64,000 nucleotides of DNA. Source: Hysterangium stoloniferum. Lineage: Eukaryota > Basidiomycota > Agaricomycetes > Hysterangiales > Hysterangiaceae. The notes below the pieces were generated by a model. The model was not told the DNA's origin, made no database searches, and worked only from the letters and a program-made list of their open reading frames with translations. Below, piece by piece: positions 23,536 to 35,051 of this stretch. The stretch's first letter is position 1. Each line of letters opens with the position of its first letter. Location of the stretch: NCBI GenBank assembly GCA_015178975.1, contig WHVD01000076.1:1-64000 (forward strand), written 5' to 3'. Both the position numbers and the translations under genes were made by a program.

Positions 23536-24081
23536 TAATTACCTCAGAATTAAAATGGTAGGGATTCTGCCCTTAACACTAAACGAAATTGAAGGATTCG
23601 AACATAAATTCTTGACAAAGGTGCTCTTCGGGCTTTTTTTTTGTTTCTATTTGTTTCTATTTTATTTCTATTTTATTTCTTTTGTGGTGTGAACAGGTTA
23701 TGCGGGTGAACAGGTCATGCAAGTAGCCAAGCTATTCTCCTGAAAGAATGCTCTTCCGAAGGGAGATGAACGATTGGCCCGAGCTCCTGTGAAGAGTTTA
23801 TCTGTGGAGCCTCTCATTGGTGGGTGATCCCGTCCGTGACAGAGGCTAGATCGGAGAGTCGAATCATCCGTTCGGCTAAAGGGACTTCTTATTCCCAGTT
23901 CCCCCGGACCGTGAACTACTTACGCTTCACATTCTGAACCTTAATAAGGAATTGGAGAAGGTTGGCTGCCAAGTTGTCTGGTCCGGTTTCTTGGTTTATG
24001 ATACTCCATGAACAAGGATGATCGTATTTGAGGCAAGAGCCACTACTCAGGGTTTCGTTGCATTCCCCCTCACACCAACCT
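23536..24081. other. intergenic, no gene seen
   Basis: Contains a T-rich TTTATTTCTATT repeat at ~23640-23680. Upstream region of the P450 gene. Confidence 0.4.
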
Positions 24082-26193
24082 ATGAGGTTCCTATCTCCAC
24101 CTGCAGCGGTCTTGCCATCGCTCCATTATGTTTTCTCGCTCAATGAAACTCTCATGACCTTATGTATAGGAATGGGGCTGTTTGCAGGCATTATTGCCTA
24201 CCGCCTTGCACGGAGGCCAAATTATGTGGGTTCCTAGGTCCTCGATCTTGATCCTATCCTGATTGTTTCCTAAGGATGCTATTCCTGCGATCGGAGGCAC
24301 TGATCTGTTTTCATCCTGGAAAACCGCCATGGATGTAACGGAACATGGGAGGGACATGGTACAGATGGGATACGACAAGGTGTGTACTACACAAGTCATT
24401 CTGAATCAATGATTGGTCATGCTCGAGCTGTCAATTCCTAGTACAAACCAGGTATCTTTCGACTGCCAGACCTCAATCGATGGCAGATCATTGTATGTGG
24501 ACAAAAGTATATCAGTGAAATTGCCAGAGCACCCAATGATGTATTTTCCTTCACCGATGCCGTGGAAGAGGTACGCAGTCACGTCATCTGGCTTCTCGTT
24601 CTCACTTACATGGTGCAGAGAATTTTCGGCAAATATCTCCTGGGGCCGACCATACTCAGCAACCCTTACCATTCCGAGGTCGTCCGAGAAAAATTGACTC
24701 GGAGCCTCATTACCATATTCGCAGATGTGAAGGAAGAAATTATGTTTGCTTTGGAAGATAATATCCCACTTTCAGAAGGTACACTTCTCACGATTACATA
24801 TGAAAGACCTCCATTATTGAAATGCTTGCCTTTATCGAGAGTGGACCAAAGTTGTTGTGTATCCAGCGATAACACAGATTGTTGCCCGCGCCTCCGGCCG
24901 CGTTGTTGTTGGTATGCCGCTTTGTACGTTAACGACTATTCGGAACTCTTTCCCCTCAATTTGCTGATTGATTCCTCCAGGCCGGAACCCTGAATATCTC
25001 AATCTTAGTATCAGGCATGCTTTCGACGTTTCTCACGGCCGCAACGTGCTCAGCCGATTTCCTGGCTTCCTTCGAGGGTAATCCTGTCTGTATATCCATA
25101 TAATGATGTCGCTCAGTTTGTATAACAGAGTTGCTGGACGGCTTTTAACGAACCTCCCTAAAACGATTCGTTTAACACACAACCATTTGGGGCCAATGAT
25201 TGAGGAACGCCAAAGAAAAATCACCGAGTACGGGCCAGATTATCCTGATAAGCCGGTTAGACTTTTTCGGGTTCCACATTACTTCTTTTTCATGCTTTTA
25301 TTCTTTATAGAATGATTTCTTGAGTTGGTTGATGGACGCTGCGAAAGGCGACGAACGATCGCCTAGCAAGCTCACAAACAGGGTTATGTCACTCAATGTT
25401 GCTTCTATCCATACCGGTGCCATGGTATCTATATTTGGTGTTTCTGATTGTTCCTCCCTCTGATTATCTGATAATTTAGACATTCGCGCATACCCTATTC
25501 CATCTCGCAGCTGAACCAAAATATCTCGCACCACTGCGAGAGGAGGTCGAGGCCATTGTCAAGGAAGATGGATGGTCAAAGGCCGCCATGTCGAAGATGC
25601 ACAAATTGGATAGCTTTTTAAAGGAAAGTCAGCGGTTGAATAGTCTCGGGGCAAGTGAGTAATCTTACCTCCGATGGGCAATTTTCTGTTCTCATTTAAC
25701 ACATCATTTTAGTGACATTGACCAGGAAGGCATTGAAGGACTACACTTTTTATGACGGGACTTTCATACCCAAGGGCGCAATCATTTCTGCCGCTTCTGG
25801 CGCCATCCATATGGATGATGAAATATATCCAGATGCTCGTGTCTTTAACGGCTTCAGATTCAGCGAAATGCGGGAGAAAGACGGACAAGGAACGAGGGAT
25901 GGATTTGTTTCCACTAGTCCCGATTACATGAGCTTTGGACATGGCAAGCATGCGTGGTACGTCTGTTGTGCATTGTCTGGAAAATATGATGCTGATGTGT
26001 ATTAATCATTTTTTCAAGCCCTGGTCGATTCTTTCTTGGCAACGAACTCAAACTCATCCTTGCACATATCGTCCTAAATTATGATGTTAAGATGGAGAAG
26101 GAAGGCGTCCTGCCCACAAAGCGATGGGTTGGATTCATCTGTACGACTGATAGTAGCGAGTCTGTCATGTTCCGCCGTCGTAGGGGCGGATGA
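24082..26193 (+). CDS. cytochrome P450 monooxygenase, 11 exons
   Basis: A membrane-bound haem-thiolate oxygenase of the endoplasmic reticulum, needing a P450 reductase; substrate unknown. Exons 24082-24225, 24275-24379, 24442-24570, 24619-24778, 24840-24923, 24981-25077, 25129-25255, 25311-25424, 25480-25654, 25713-25956, 26019-26193; phases all agree, giving 517 residues, the normal family length. N-terminal membrane anchor around residues 23-41 (LMTLCIGMGLFAGIIAY). I-helix HTGAM region (~316-320), ExxR as ESQR (369-372), haem loop FGHGKHACPGRF with the thiolate Cys460 split across the last intron (TG|C). No defects seen. It resembles the P450s found in fungal secondary-metabolite pathways, but no synthase gene is adjacent. 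Confidence 0.94.
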
Positions 26194-26934
26194 AATTATA
26201 TACATCTGTGTTATTGCCTTGTCCGTTAGCTTTGGGAATAGTCAATGTACGATCCGCGGATTCATTATACAATTATTGTCCATTTAAGCAGCACGTGAAA
26301 ACAGATGATCGGAAACTAAGATACCTTCCAGTGTGCGTGCAATAAACAAGCGCTTCCTTCGCTCCAATCCGGGAACAACCAAAACCACAGCCTCTGAAGT
26401 CTTGCTTGAAAGCACAACCCTCAGTCTCCCCGACACCATCCACCATCCATACTAACTTCTGACCATTTGACTATTAAATATATATATATAATCAGAATTT
26501 TAAAGATGTGCGATGCAATGAGGCGACCAAGCATATGTGGCTGTTGGGAAGACCCATAATGTTTGCAATTACAACATACGTCACCGTGAGAAAGAGCACA
26601 GCGACAATGCTAGCTCTTTCATCACATCAGGGATGGCCGAAGATAATCAATAGATAGGAAAAGAGATTATAAATGCACTTATAACAAGCGAAGGTGTGGA
26701 AGCGGAGCCGAAGACGGGTTTGTAGAGATGAAGGCGAGGACGGCGATGAGAATAAGTCGAAGGCAAAGACAAGGGTGACTTGAAGGCAAAAGCAAAGGAC
26801 CCAACACAGCGGGCGCCTGATTGTGAATATATTCCTACGATTGTCAACAATTCACTGCCACAGCCTAAAAGTGCCAGTCAATAAATAAATAAATGATATA
26901 GGACAGAGATCCCGTGTTAATTGGATGAAAAAAC
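26194..26934. other. intergenic, no gene seen
   Basis: Contains (TA)n at ~26478-26491 and an (AATA)n stretch at ~26881-26895. A minus open frame at 26647-26850 has no recognisable content. Confidence 0.45.
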
Positions 26935-27496
26935 CTTAGTAGAGCATTTGGGGATTAAACTCATTGTAAGCCCCCTTGGAGCCAATCCTTGGTGGATTTT
27001 GAATCCATTTAATGATCTTGGAGCTTACAGCATGGAAAATCCAACTTTCGTAGGGCCCAATCCCTTGAGTTTGTGACTCTGGGGATTTGTTTGGTGTATG
27101 TGATTTAGCCTCCATTGAGCATATGGAGAAAAAGGGTGGAACAAATGAGAGTTTAACTGAATTGTGGTTCATCTACCTGATACTATATCATCCTCTATTG
27201 GGGACATAAATTGAATTTTTAAATTGACAGGCACACATTAATGTGATGCTATACTGTCACATGCAGGAATTTTACAGATTTTCAATTGTATCAGTTCTGT
27301 CCAACAACAGGAAAGATAAAGGATTAAAAATCCCAATGGACTATATGAGATTGCAGGAGTTTATATCTACCCACATAGTATATGCTTAAAAGATACTATG
27401 TGCACCTACTCACGTCACATTTAACAGGTTTTGGCCCCTGCACTCTAACACTCTAGTATAACATTTTGCAAACTCACTTTCTTCTAAGGAAGTTTC
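26935..27496 (+). repeat. 5' LTR and leader of an old copia-like element (left part)
   Basis: Ends in CATTTAACA at 27427, followed by leader sequence that continues, after removal of the chromovirus, at 35052 and then into a copia gag relic at ~35391. The 5' boundary of the LTR is not clear. Confidence 0.45.
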
Positions 27497-28080
27497 TGTT
27501 AAGTGCCGTGTCGGGAACTTATTCCGGAACTATCGGGAAGTCACCGGGAAGTCGGAAACTCGTGGATAGGGTCAGAACGTCGGCTTCAGCTTATGTGCTG
27601 CGCCTCTACGCAAACGCTCAATGTCCTTAATTTCGGAAGTGAACTAACGACGGAAGATATGGATATTCAGAGTTCCGAAGAGTTCCGAATATCGAGCGTA
27701 CAGAAAGACGGGAGGAGGAATAAGAAACTAAGTCGATATCAGATCTAAAGTAAAGTACAAATTCGCGGAAACTAATATAAGTCTACTCGTTATTGTACTA
27801 CAAACTGAGACCATAATAAGACGGAAACGGAAGTATTCTTAAAACGGAAATACAATAAGACATATTAGGAAGACAATATTCCGAGACGGGAATACAACAA
27901 CAAACGAGTGAATACTTGTCAACGGGCAAATTACCAAATGCGGAACAAACGAAGAACGCGGATGATACGGTAACTATGATGTTCCGTAGTCGGATATCGG
28001 ATATCGAAAGTGGGAGATCGGAAGTCGGAAGTCGGAGATCGGAAGTCGGATATTGAAACATCCGGGAACGGGTCGTAACA
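27497..28080 (-). repeat. 3' LTR of the chromovirus
   Basis: 584 bp, TGTTAAGTGCC...GGTCGTAACA on the plus strand; in element orientation it starts TGTTACGACCCG. It has two copies of a ~21-bp GATCGGAAGTCGGAAG unit near 28010-28055, where the 5' LTR has four. Confidence 0.95.
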
Positions 28081-28095
28081 GTACCCCCCTGTTAG
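28081..28095 (-). other. polypurine tract of the chromovirus
   Basis: In element orientation ACAGGGGGGTAC stands directly before the 3' LTR, the priming site for plus-strand synthesis. Confidence 0.8.
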
Positions 28096-28208
28096 GCCGA
28101 AATCCCATAGAGGCGATTAGGTACTGAGTGTTTGAAGCGATGGCTGACTGTTATGTGTCGTGAAATTTATGCAATTATGGAGGTGAGAGTTTCGGTTATT
28201 ATTCTGAG

Positions 28209-28215
28209 TATAAAA
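28209..28215 (+). promoter_or_regulatory. TATA box for the antisense gene
   Basis: TATAAAA, 50 bases upstream of the ATG at 28265, inside the element but outside the LTR and on the strand opposite gag-pol. Confidence 0.5.
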
Positions 28216-28264
28216 ACCTCCAAATATTCGAATTAACGTTTTTGTTTCTTTATCCACGACTTGT

Positions 28265-29398
28265 ATGTCGATTCGTCGGCCGTTATTCATCACTACCCCG
28301 GAAGACTCAGATACCGAAATATCCATCCTGCAAAGAATGTCGAAGGTCGCAGAACTTCAACAAAAACGCCAGAAAATGGAGGAGTTGAAGCGACGACAGG
28401 AGGAGGAGGAAAAAGCGTTGATAAAAGAGTTGAGGGATGCGGAAGAGGCGGAAAAATGGGAATTGGAGCGGGCGAAGGCGGAAAAAGAAAAAGAGTTGGC
28501 GAGGTTGCGGAAAGTGATGGAGGATCGGAGGTTGAAGGAAGAAGAAGTGAAGAAACAACAAGAAGCTGAGGCGGCGGAAAAATGTAAGGAGGTAAGGGAA
28601 GGAAAGGTGAGTCCGATTCCATAGATTTCCGTGGTTACAACCGATAACTGTTGCGTACAGCGAAAAGCCGTGGAGGTGGAAGTAGAGGGAGAAGCTGGGC
28701 CTTCGAGTCCTAAAGTAAGTGCATCTACAAAAGGTCGGTAATTGACTAATCTTCCGAAACAGAAACAAAAGGTCAAGGCTCCGGAACGGATGGAAATTGC
28801 CCATGACACTCCATGTGTTCGATGTTCCGTACGGGATATAACTTGTTGGAAACAGAAGGTAAAATGGGGTGGAACTTGTTATCCTTGCACGGTCCTCAAA
28901 CTTCCGTGCACTCTTGCTGCGAAAAGGGTTCCGAAAAGCGAAAAGGCTCAAACACCTACCATCGCAGAAGGTTCAGGAGCGACCAAAACTGTGGAAACTA
29001 AGGTGCCGAGTACGGATGGTATGGGCATTGGGCTCTTTAAAGAATTGGTCGATACAATGGTCTTCATCGGGGTTGAGATGCGGGAAATGCGGGAAACACT
29101 GGATCGCCATAATGAGATCCAGGAGAAGGGTTTCCGTTCGTTGGTCCGGAATTTCCGGAGGCAAAACGATTTCCTGGAGAAGATGATGGTTAGTATCGGT
29201 GTAATCGCGGTATCCGAATGATTTGCCGATAAGGCGAAAAACCAGCCGAACGATCCATTGGCGGAGTGTGTGGAGCGGAGATGGGGGTCGGGAAAAGAGG
29301 AGAGTGAAGATGAGGAGGTACAGGATATGGTGGAAAGTGCGGAGGTTGCAGGAGATGAAGTGGAAGGTGGATTTGGGGTGTCAGAGACTTTGAGATAG
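28265..29398 (+). CDS. retrotransposon-borne antisense Zn2Cys6/coiled-coil protein, three exons
   Basis: A putative DNA-binding accessory protein carried by the chromovirus, antisense to gag-pol. Exons 28265-28606, 28661-28714 and from 28763; both introns (54 and 48 nt) have clean GTGAGT/GTAAGT donors and CAG acceptors, phase 0. Residues ~25-112 are an extreme Glu/Lys/Arg coiled coil. A six-cysteine array follows (28816-28920), C-x2-C-x6-C-x10-C-x2-C-x6-C, which fits the fungal Zn(II)2Cys6 binuclear cluster consensus. A second helical segment precedes TGA at 29219 (284 residues). The same frame continues after that TGA through an acidic tail to TAG 29396-29398, so the TGA is probably a decayed CGA and the original product was ~343 residues. 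Function in the element is unknown. Confidence 0.75.
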
Positions 29399-29483
29399 AT
29401 TTAATAATATTTTTGACTTGCAAAACCTAAAACGAGTGTGAAAACGGAAGTGTCGGAAGTTGATCAGAAAAGGAACAGAATGA

Positions 29484-32400
29484 TTAGAGTGATGATAAAG
29501 GTCCGGGTTTGCCTGGATAAGCCGTGTGGAAGTCAGTAACAATTTCCATAGCATGTCCAAGTTCCGTGGCCAATATCCATGAAGTTTCCTCGTCGGTACC
29601 TTCATAACCTGCCCATTTGACTAAATAGAGCAATTTACAAGTACGTCGGCAATTGTCGATTTTAGAATCCAAAATTTTGGAGACTTCGAATTCGGGTTCT
29701 CCATCAATGATGACCGGAGGGGATGGAGGCTGAATACGTTCCGGGAATGAGTTAGGAACACAAGGTTCTAACATGGAAACGTGGAAAACAGGGTGGACTG
29801 CTCGCATACTGTCGGGAAGACGGAGAGTCCATGAAAGTGAGCTGGCTTGTGCTATAATTTCGAAAGGTCCTAAGAATTTCTCAGCGAGTTTTTTAGAAGG
29901 TCGGGTAGTACGGAAGAATTGAGCTTTTACAAAAACCTGATCACCAACTTTAAAATTAGGAGGCGGGATCCTGTTTTTGTCCGCGGAACGTTGATAATGT
30001 TCCTGTGCGGAAGAAATTCCGAAGTTCTTGATGTAATTCGTCGAGGTCGGTAATAAATTCTTGAGCACGGACAGAAGCCAAATCTTGTTCGGAATGTACT
30101 GTGAGATTCGGATTATAGCCTTTATTGGCGAAGAAGGGAGATATGCCGGTGGTTGCATTCGGAGAGTTATTGTAGGCGAATTCCATGATCGGAAGAAGGG
30201 ATTTCCAGTTGTCCTGTTGATAATTACAATAGATGCGGAGATATTGTTCCAATGTTTGATTAACACGTTCTGTTTGTCCATCACCTTCCGGGTGATATCC
30301 CGAGGTGAAGTGTAGTTTCATGTCGAGGGCTTTTCCGAGGGCCTGGAAGAAATGGGAGACGAACTTGGAGCCTCGATCGGAAGTTACGTGAGATGGAACT
30401 CCGTGTTTGGAAAATACGTGAATAATGAAAAGTTCCGCTAATTGTAAGGACGTGATTGTATCATGAGTGGGTATGAAAATGCCTTGTTTCGAGAATCGGT
30501 CCACAACAACTAGAATGGATGTAAAGCCTTCGGAAGTCGGGAGTTGTTCGATGAAATCCATGGAAATTGAATTCCAGGGTTTTTCTGGTATTGGGAGTTG
30601 CTTGAGAAGGCCGTACGGCTTATGCCTCTGGGTTTTAGAGCGTAAGCAGGTGGTGCATGGCTTACAGAACTTAGTTACGAAATCTCGGAGGTTGGGCCAA
30701 GTATATTCTCTACGGATTAAACCAAGAGTATTGTTGATGCCGTAATGTCCGGAGATTGGATGATCGTGTTTATACTGAAGTACGCGGAGTCGGAGATTGT
30801 TGGAATCTGGAACGTAGATACGTCCATCGAGACGGATAAAACCTTGAGAGTCTTGTGACCATCGGGGTTGGTCAGGATTGTCGGGAACTTCTAAATGTGG
30901 CTTGAGGGCCGGGTCGGAAGTGAGTACAGAAAGGATATCTTGATGTAATTGCTCAATGTCCATAATCATGACGCTACGCATAATTGGATAGTAAAGGGAA
31001 GTTGCTCGGATAGATGCGGAAAGTTGTTGCGTTGTAAAAAGCGGTTTCAGGTTATGTGGATTAACAACAGCGTAGTTACTTTCCCCCTCTTTAGGATAGA
31101 CGTCCCATCGTCGAGTCATGGCATCTGGTTTTCCACCAAGACGTCTGGGTCGGAAACGGATAATCATGTTGAAAGCGGAAAGAAATTCAGACCAACGGGC
31201 CTGCCAGCGGGTTAAAAGTTTAGTGGTAGAAAAATATTCGAGATTTTTGTGATCGGTAACGACGTCAACGGGAGTTGCGGAACCTTCGAGATAATGGCGC
31301 CAATGTTTGAAAGCTTCAAAAATTGCCAAAAGTTCCTTATCATGAACATCGTAATTGAGTTCGGATACTGAAAGTGTCCGAGAAAGAAATGCGACCGGAT
31401 GAATTTCACCGTCGGACTCTTGAATGGAAAGAATTGCGGCAATTGCATAATCGGAAGCATCGGTTTCCACAATAATTGGAAAATCAGGTTTCCAATGGGA
31501 AAGAATCGGGGCAGAAGTGAAAGCATTTTTTAAAGTCTGGAAGGTGGAGCGGCATTTGTCATCAAAAACCCATGGTTGAGTTTTACGGGTAAGACGAGTG
31601 AGTGGTACTGTAATATCCGAGTAGTTCCGAATAAAACGACGGTAAAAGTTGGCAAAACCTAAAAATGATTGAATGTCCTTGACCTTCCGTGGTTCGGGCC
31701 AGTCACGGACAACTTGAACCTTGGTTTCATCCATACGGAGACCATCAGGGCTGATGATGAAACCTAAGTATTCAATAGAATCCATGTCGAAATAACATTT
31801 TTTACCGTTGGCGAAAAGACCGTTTTTACAGAGTCTTCGGAAGACTTCACGGACTTGTTCATCGTGAAAAGCGGGATCCTCGGAAAATACCAAAATGTCG
31901 TCCAAATAGACTATAACACATACATCAAGCATGTCGGAAAATATATCATTAACAAAACGTTGAAAAGCGGAAGGGGCGTTGGTAAGGCCGAACGGCATAA
32001 CCAACCATTCAAAGGATCCATAGCGAGTCCGAAAAGCAGTTTTCCATTCGTCACCCTCGGCAATTCGGACCAAATGATAGGCGTGTTTGAGGTCTATTTT
32101 GGTGTAAATTCGAGCTTTCCGTGGGGCGTCGAGTAAGTCGGTAACGAGTGGGAGTGGATACTTATCTTTCCGTGTGATGGAATTTAACCCTCTGAAATCG
32201 ACACAGAGTCGAAGAGAGCCGTCCTTCTTTCGGACAAAAAGGACGGGTGCTCCATACAGAGACTTTGAGGGACGGATAAAACCTATCGACAGATGTTCAT
32301 CCAGGAACTCCCGAATAGACGAAAGTTCCGATTGGGATAATGGGTAAATAGGTCCTAATGGAGGGTTTGAACCGGGCTCAATATCGATTTTTAAGTCGTA

Positions 32401-33177
32401 GGGCCTATGTGGTGCAAGCCTGTCAGCTTTTTGCTTACTGAAAATGTCCGCGAAATCATGATATTTCTTGGGAACTCCTTCCAGATCGGCTTTTAGCTCG
32501 GATAATTCTGGAGTTGCAAAACGTCCAGATGCTTCATCAACTTTTAAGCTGATCGAAAAACATTGCGAGCCATCCAGTTTACTCGCCCTAAGAAATGCCG
32601 AAGCGTTGATGAGAGAGATTTTTGGGGGCTCGGAAGTTTCGATAGAAGCCGGAGATGCCGTTGATGCCGAAAAGGCGTTGGCCGGAAAAGACGCTGCAGG
32701 AGGAACGGAAGTGTCGGGAGTCCGGAAAGTAATACTGCCCAATACCCAGTCAATCAACGGATTATATCGGGTGAGCCAGTTGTATCCAAGAACTGCCGAA
32801 CAGCTAGAGTCCAACTGTGTTACGAAAAATGTAACCGTCTGGGGTGTTCCACAAGGGAACCGGATAGACATGTCGCAGGCTTGAGTAATTGCCGTATTGC
32901 TAGTGCCGTCAAACAAACGCAAGGAAATTGCGGGAACAGAATGGAGTTTCAGATTATGTTTCGTGGCAAAGGTGGTATCTACAAGACAGTGTGTGGAGCC
33001 GGAATCTATTAGAGCTCGGAACACTAAATTTCCAAGAAAGTCAGAGACGAGTTTTACAAATAATGAATCGGGATTAGAGAGAGCGGACGCGTTGAGACGG
33101 ACAACCTCGGAAACACGGAGAGAGTCAACGCAACCCTCTGTCTGTGCAGATTCCGGAGGGTTGCTTACTCTTTTTTT
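29484..33177 (-). CDS. pol: chromovirus pol with one frameshift before the chromodomain
   Basis: Polyprotein reached from gag by -1 frameshifting at 33171-33177, then open to ~29956. Order: aspartic protease (ALIDSGSTHCLVD, ~33015-32980), reverse transcriptase with YLDD at 31898-31909, RNase H (ETDASDYAIAAILS near 31470, LNYDVHDKELLAIFEAF near 31340), integrase zinc finger (HYGINNT...CTTCLRSK) and core (SDRGSKFVS, DGQTERVNQTL), then the C-terminal barrel (VGDQVFVKAQFFR) and a chromodomain (FEVSKILDSK ... LYLVKWAGY ... TSWI) ending at 29484. Near 30016-30018 one base is missing, moving the barrel and chromodomain (29484 to ~30015) into another frame; repairing nothing else would be needed for a full polyprotein, so this copy is defective but recently active. 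The chromodomain normally directs integration to marked histones. Confidence 0.93.
33130..33177 (-). promoter_or_regulatory. programmed -1 ribosomal frameshift signal joining gag and pol
   Basis: On the minus strand gag reads TCA AAA AAA GAG TAA. The heptamer A-AAA-AAA (33171-33177) is a canonical slippery site; the -1 frame is pol and is open from there. After a 6-base spacer holding the gag stop comes a perfect 9-bp hairpin, GCAACCCTC (33156-33164) pairing with GAGGGTTGC (33130-33138), loop 17 bases. Heptamer, spacer and stem match the classical retroviral layout. Confidence 0.85.
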
Positions 33178-34391
33178 GACTCCGTGGCGGGTTTTTCCTT
33201 AGACGTCGTAGTCGTAGTGGAAGTTGCCGCGCGAGCCTTGGAAGAGCTGGATTTAACGGTACAGTCGGAAACCTTGTGTCCGCCTTTCCCGCAGAAAAGG
33301 CAGAGGTCGTTGTCCATACGTCGTTGTTTCTCCTTCGGGGTGAGTTTACCGTCGGTACCCAACAAATGGGAAATGTCGGGTTTGTCGGAAGTTGACTGTT
33401 TTTCCTTGTTGGATTTCTTGTCTTTCTTCCGGTCGGAATTTGATTTGCCAGTATTAGTGCCAGAGCCGGTATTATTGCCTGAGTTGTTGCCGGAAGACTT
33501 GCTAGTTGATGCCTTGTTGTTCTGAGAACGTTCCGTCGGGTTCTCTCGAGAGACCTCGGCTTTTCGTTCCCAATAACGGGCATCGGATGTTTGAGCTTTC
33601 ATCTGCATGAGTTGGAGAGTTTTTGGCTTCCCATCTTTGCAGATTTCATCTTTAAGGCGTGACGGAAGTCCCATATAGAAATGGTGCCTGAGGGTGGAAT
33701 CGTCCCATCCACATCGTGCGGCGAGGGTATTGAACTTGACGAGATAATCGGAAACTCGTTGATTGTCCTTCATCTTGAGCATCATTAGTTCGTTTTCTGC
33801 TTCGCCGGATTGATCGTAAGGTCCGAAATTAGTTTCCAGTTCTTCCACGAAGGCATCCCAGTCGTCGAGCCATACGGGTGTCTCGTCGGATATTCCGGAT
33901 AGTCCGGGTTCGAACCAATCCTGAGCGGTATCCTTGAGATATGAGAGCGCAAAATTGACTTTTCGACTGTCGGATTTAAAAGTGTTGGGTCGATCACGGA
34001 AACTGAAACGGCATTGAAGAAGGAAATTCTTCAATTTTTTTGGATCCTTGCCGGTAAATGGTTCGGGTTCTTTGACTCCGGTGCGGGATGATTCTTTGCT
34101 ATCCTCAGCGGATTTCAAATAGTCAGCGAATTTCACAATGGAGTTGATAAACAACATTTCAGTCAGTTCGTCGGGAGATTTCTTTTTCGATGTCTCCGGC
34201 TGATCTTCTGCTTCGTTGTCGGAAGTATGGGGATCATTGGGATCCTTCGTTACCTCGGTAACCTCCTCGGTAACTTCTTCGATTGAAGCTGATGTTGTTG
34301 GCTGAATTGGGGTTTCGGGTTGGGTGGTGTAAAGTTGCAACGGGGATTGAAGTTGGGATGGTCCTTCGGCAGCTTTGCGTTTGGGACCCAT
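33165..34391 (-). CDS. gag: chromovirus gag
   Basis: Intact 408-residue capsid/nucleocapsid polyprotein from ATG 34391, which lies 35 bases inside the 5' LTR edge. Acidic N-terminus, a retrotransposon gag core (KNFLLQCRFSFRDRP ... ALSYLKDTAQDWFEP ... LETNFGPYD), then a Ser/Asn/Lys-rich linker and one CCHC zinc knuckle CLFCGKGGHKVSDC, with a short Ser/Thr tail and stop at 33165. No defects seen. It forms the virus-like particle and binds the element RNA. Confidence 0.95.
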   Translation of the reverse strand: MGPKRKAAEGPSQLQSPLQLYTTQPETPIQPTTSASIEEVTEEVTEVTKDPNDPHTSDNEAEDQPETSKKKSPDELTEMLFINSIVKFADYLKSAEDSKESSRTGVKEPEPFTGKDPKKLKNFLLQCRFSFRDRPNTFKSDSRKVNFALSYLKDTAQDWFEPGLSGISDETPVWLDDWDAFVEELETNFGPYDQSGEAENELMMLKMKDNQRVSDYLVKFNTLAARCGWDDSTLRHHFYMGLPSRLKDEICKDGKPKTLQLMQMKAQTSDARYWERKAEVSRENPTERSQNNKASTSKSSGNNSGNNTGSGTNTGKSNSDRKKDKKSNKEKQSTSDKPDISHLLGTDGKLTPKEKQRRMDNDLCLFCGKGGHKVSDCTVKSSSSKARAATSTTTTTSKEKPATESKKE

Positions 34392-34425
34392 GATGAGCGA
34401 GTCGCAGAGTTGAGATCTGATATAC

Positions 34426-35051
34426 TGTTAAGTGCCGTGTCGGGAACTTATTCCGGAACTATCGGGAAGTCACCGGGAAGTCAGAAACTCATGGATAGGG
34501 TCAGGACGTCGGCTTCAGCTTATGTGCTGCGCCTCTACGCAAATGCTCAATGTCCTTAATTTCGGAAGTGAACTAACGACGGAAGATATGGATATTCAGA
34601 GTTCCGAAGAGTTCTGAATATCGAGCGTACAGAAAGACGGGAGGAGGAATAAGAAACTAAGTCGATATCAGATCTAAAGTAAAGTACAAATTCGCGGAAA
34701 CTAATATAAGTCTACTCGTTATTGTACTACAAACTGAGACCATAATAAGATGGAAATGGAAGTATTCTTAAAACGGAAATACAATAAGACATATTAGGAA
34801 GACAATATTCCGAGACGGGAATACAACAACAAACGAGTGAATACTTGTCAACGGGCAAATTACCAAATGCGGAACAAACGAAGAACGCGGATGATACGGT
34901 AACTATGATGTTCCGTATTCGGATATCGGATATCGAAAGTGGGAGATCGGAAGTCGGAAGTGGGAGATCGGAAGTCGGAAGTGGGAGATCGGAAGTCGGA
35001 AGTGGGAGATCGGAAGTCGGATATTGAAACATCCAGGAACGGGTCGTAACA
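34426..35051 (-). repeat. 5' LTR of the chromovirus
   Basis: 626 bp; 42 bp longer than the 3' LTR because the 21-bp GATCGGAAGTCGGAAGTGGGA unit is present four times (34943-35020). About nine substitutions against the other LTR, seven of them C to T or G to A at CpG sites. Confidence 0.95.

Noticed and set aside
28307..28951. Long minus-strand frames opposite the antisense gene
   Set aside because: Phe/Leu/Ser-rich mirror of a Glu/Lys coiled coil; the plus strand has clean introns and a Zn2Cys6 motif.
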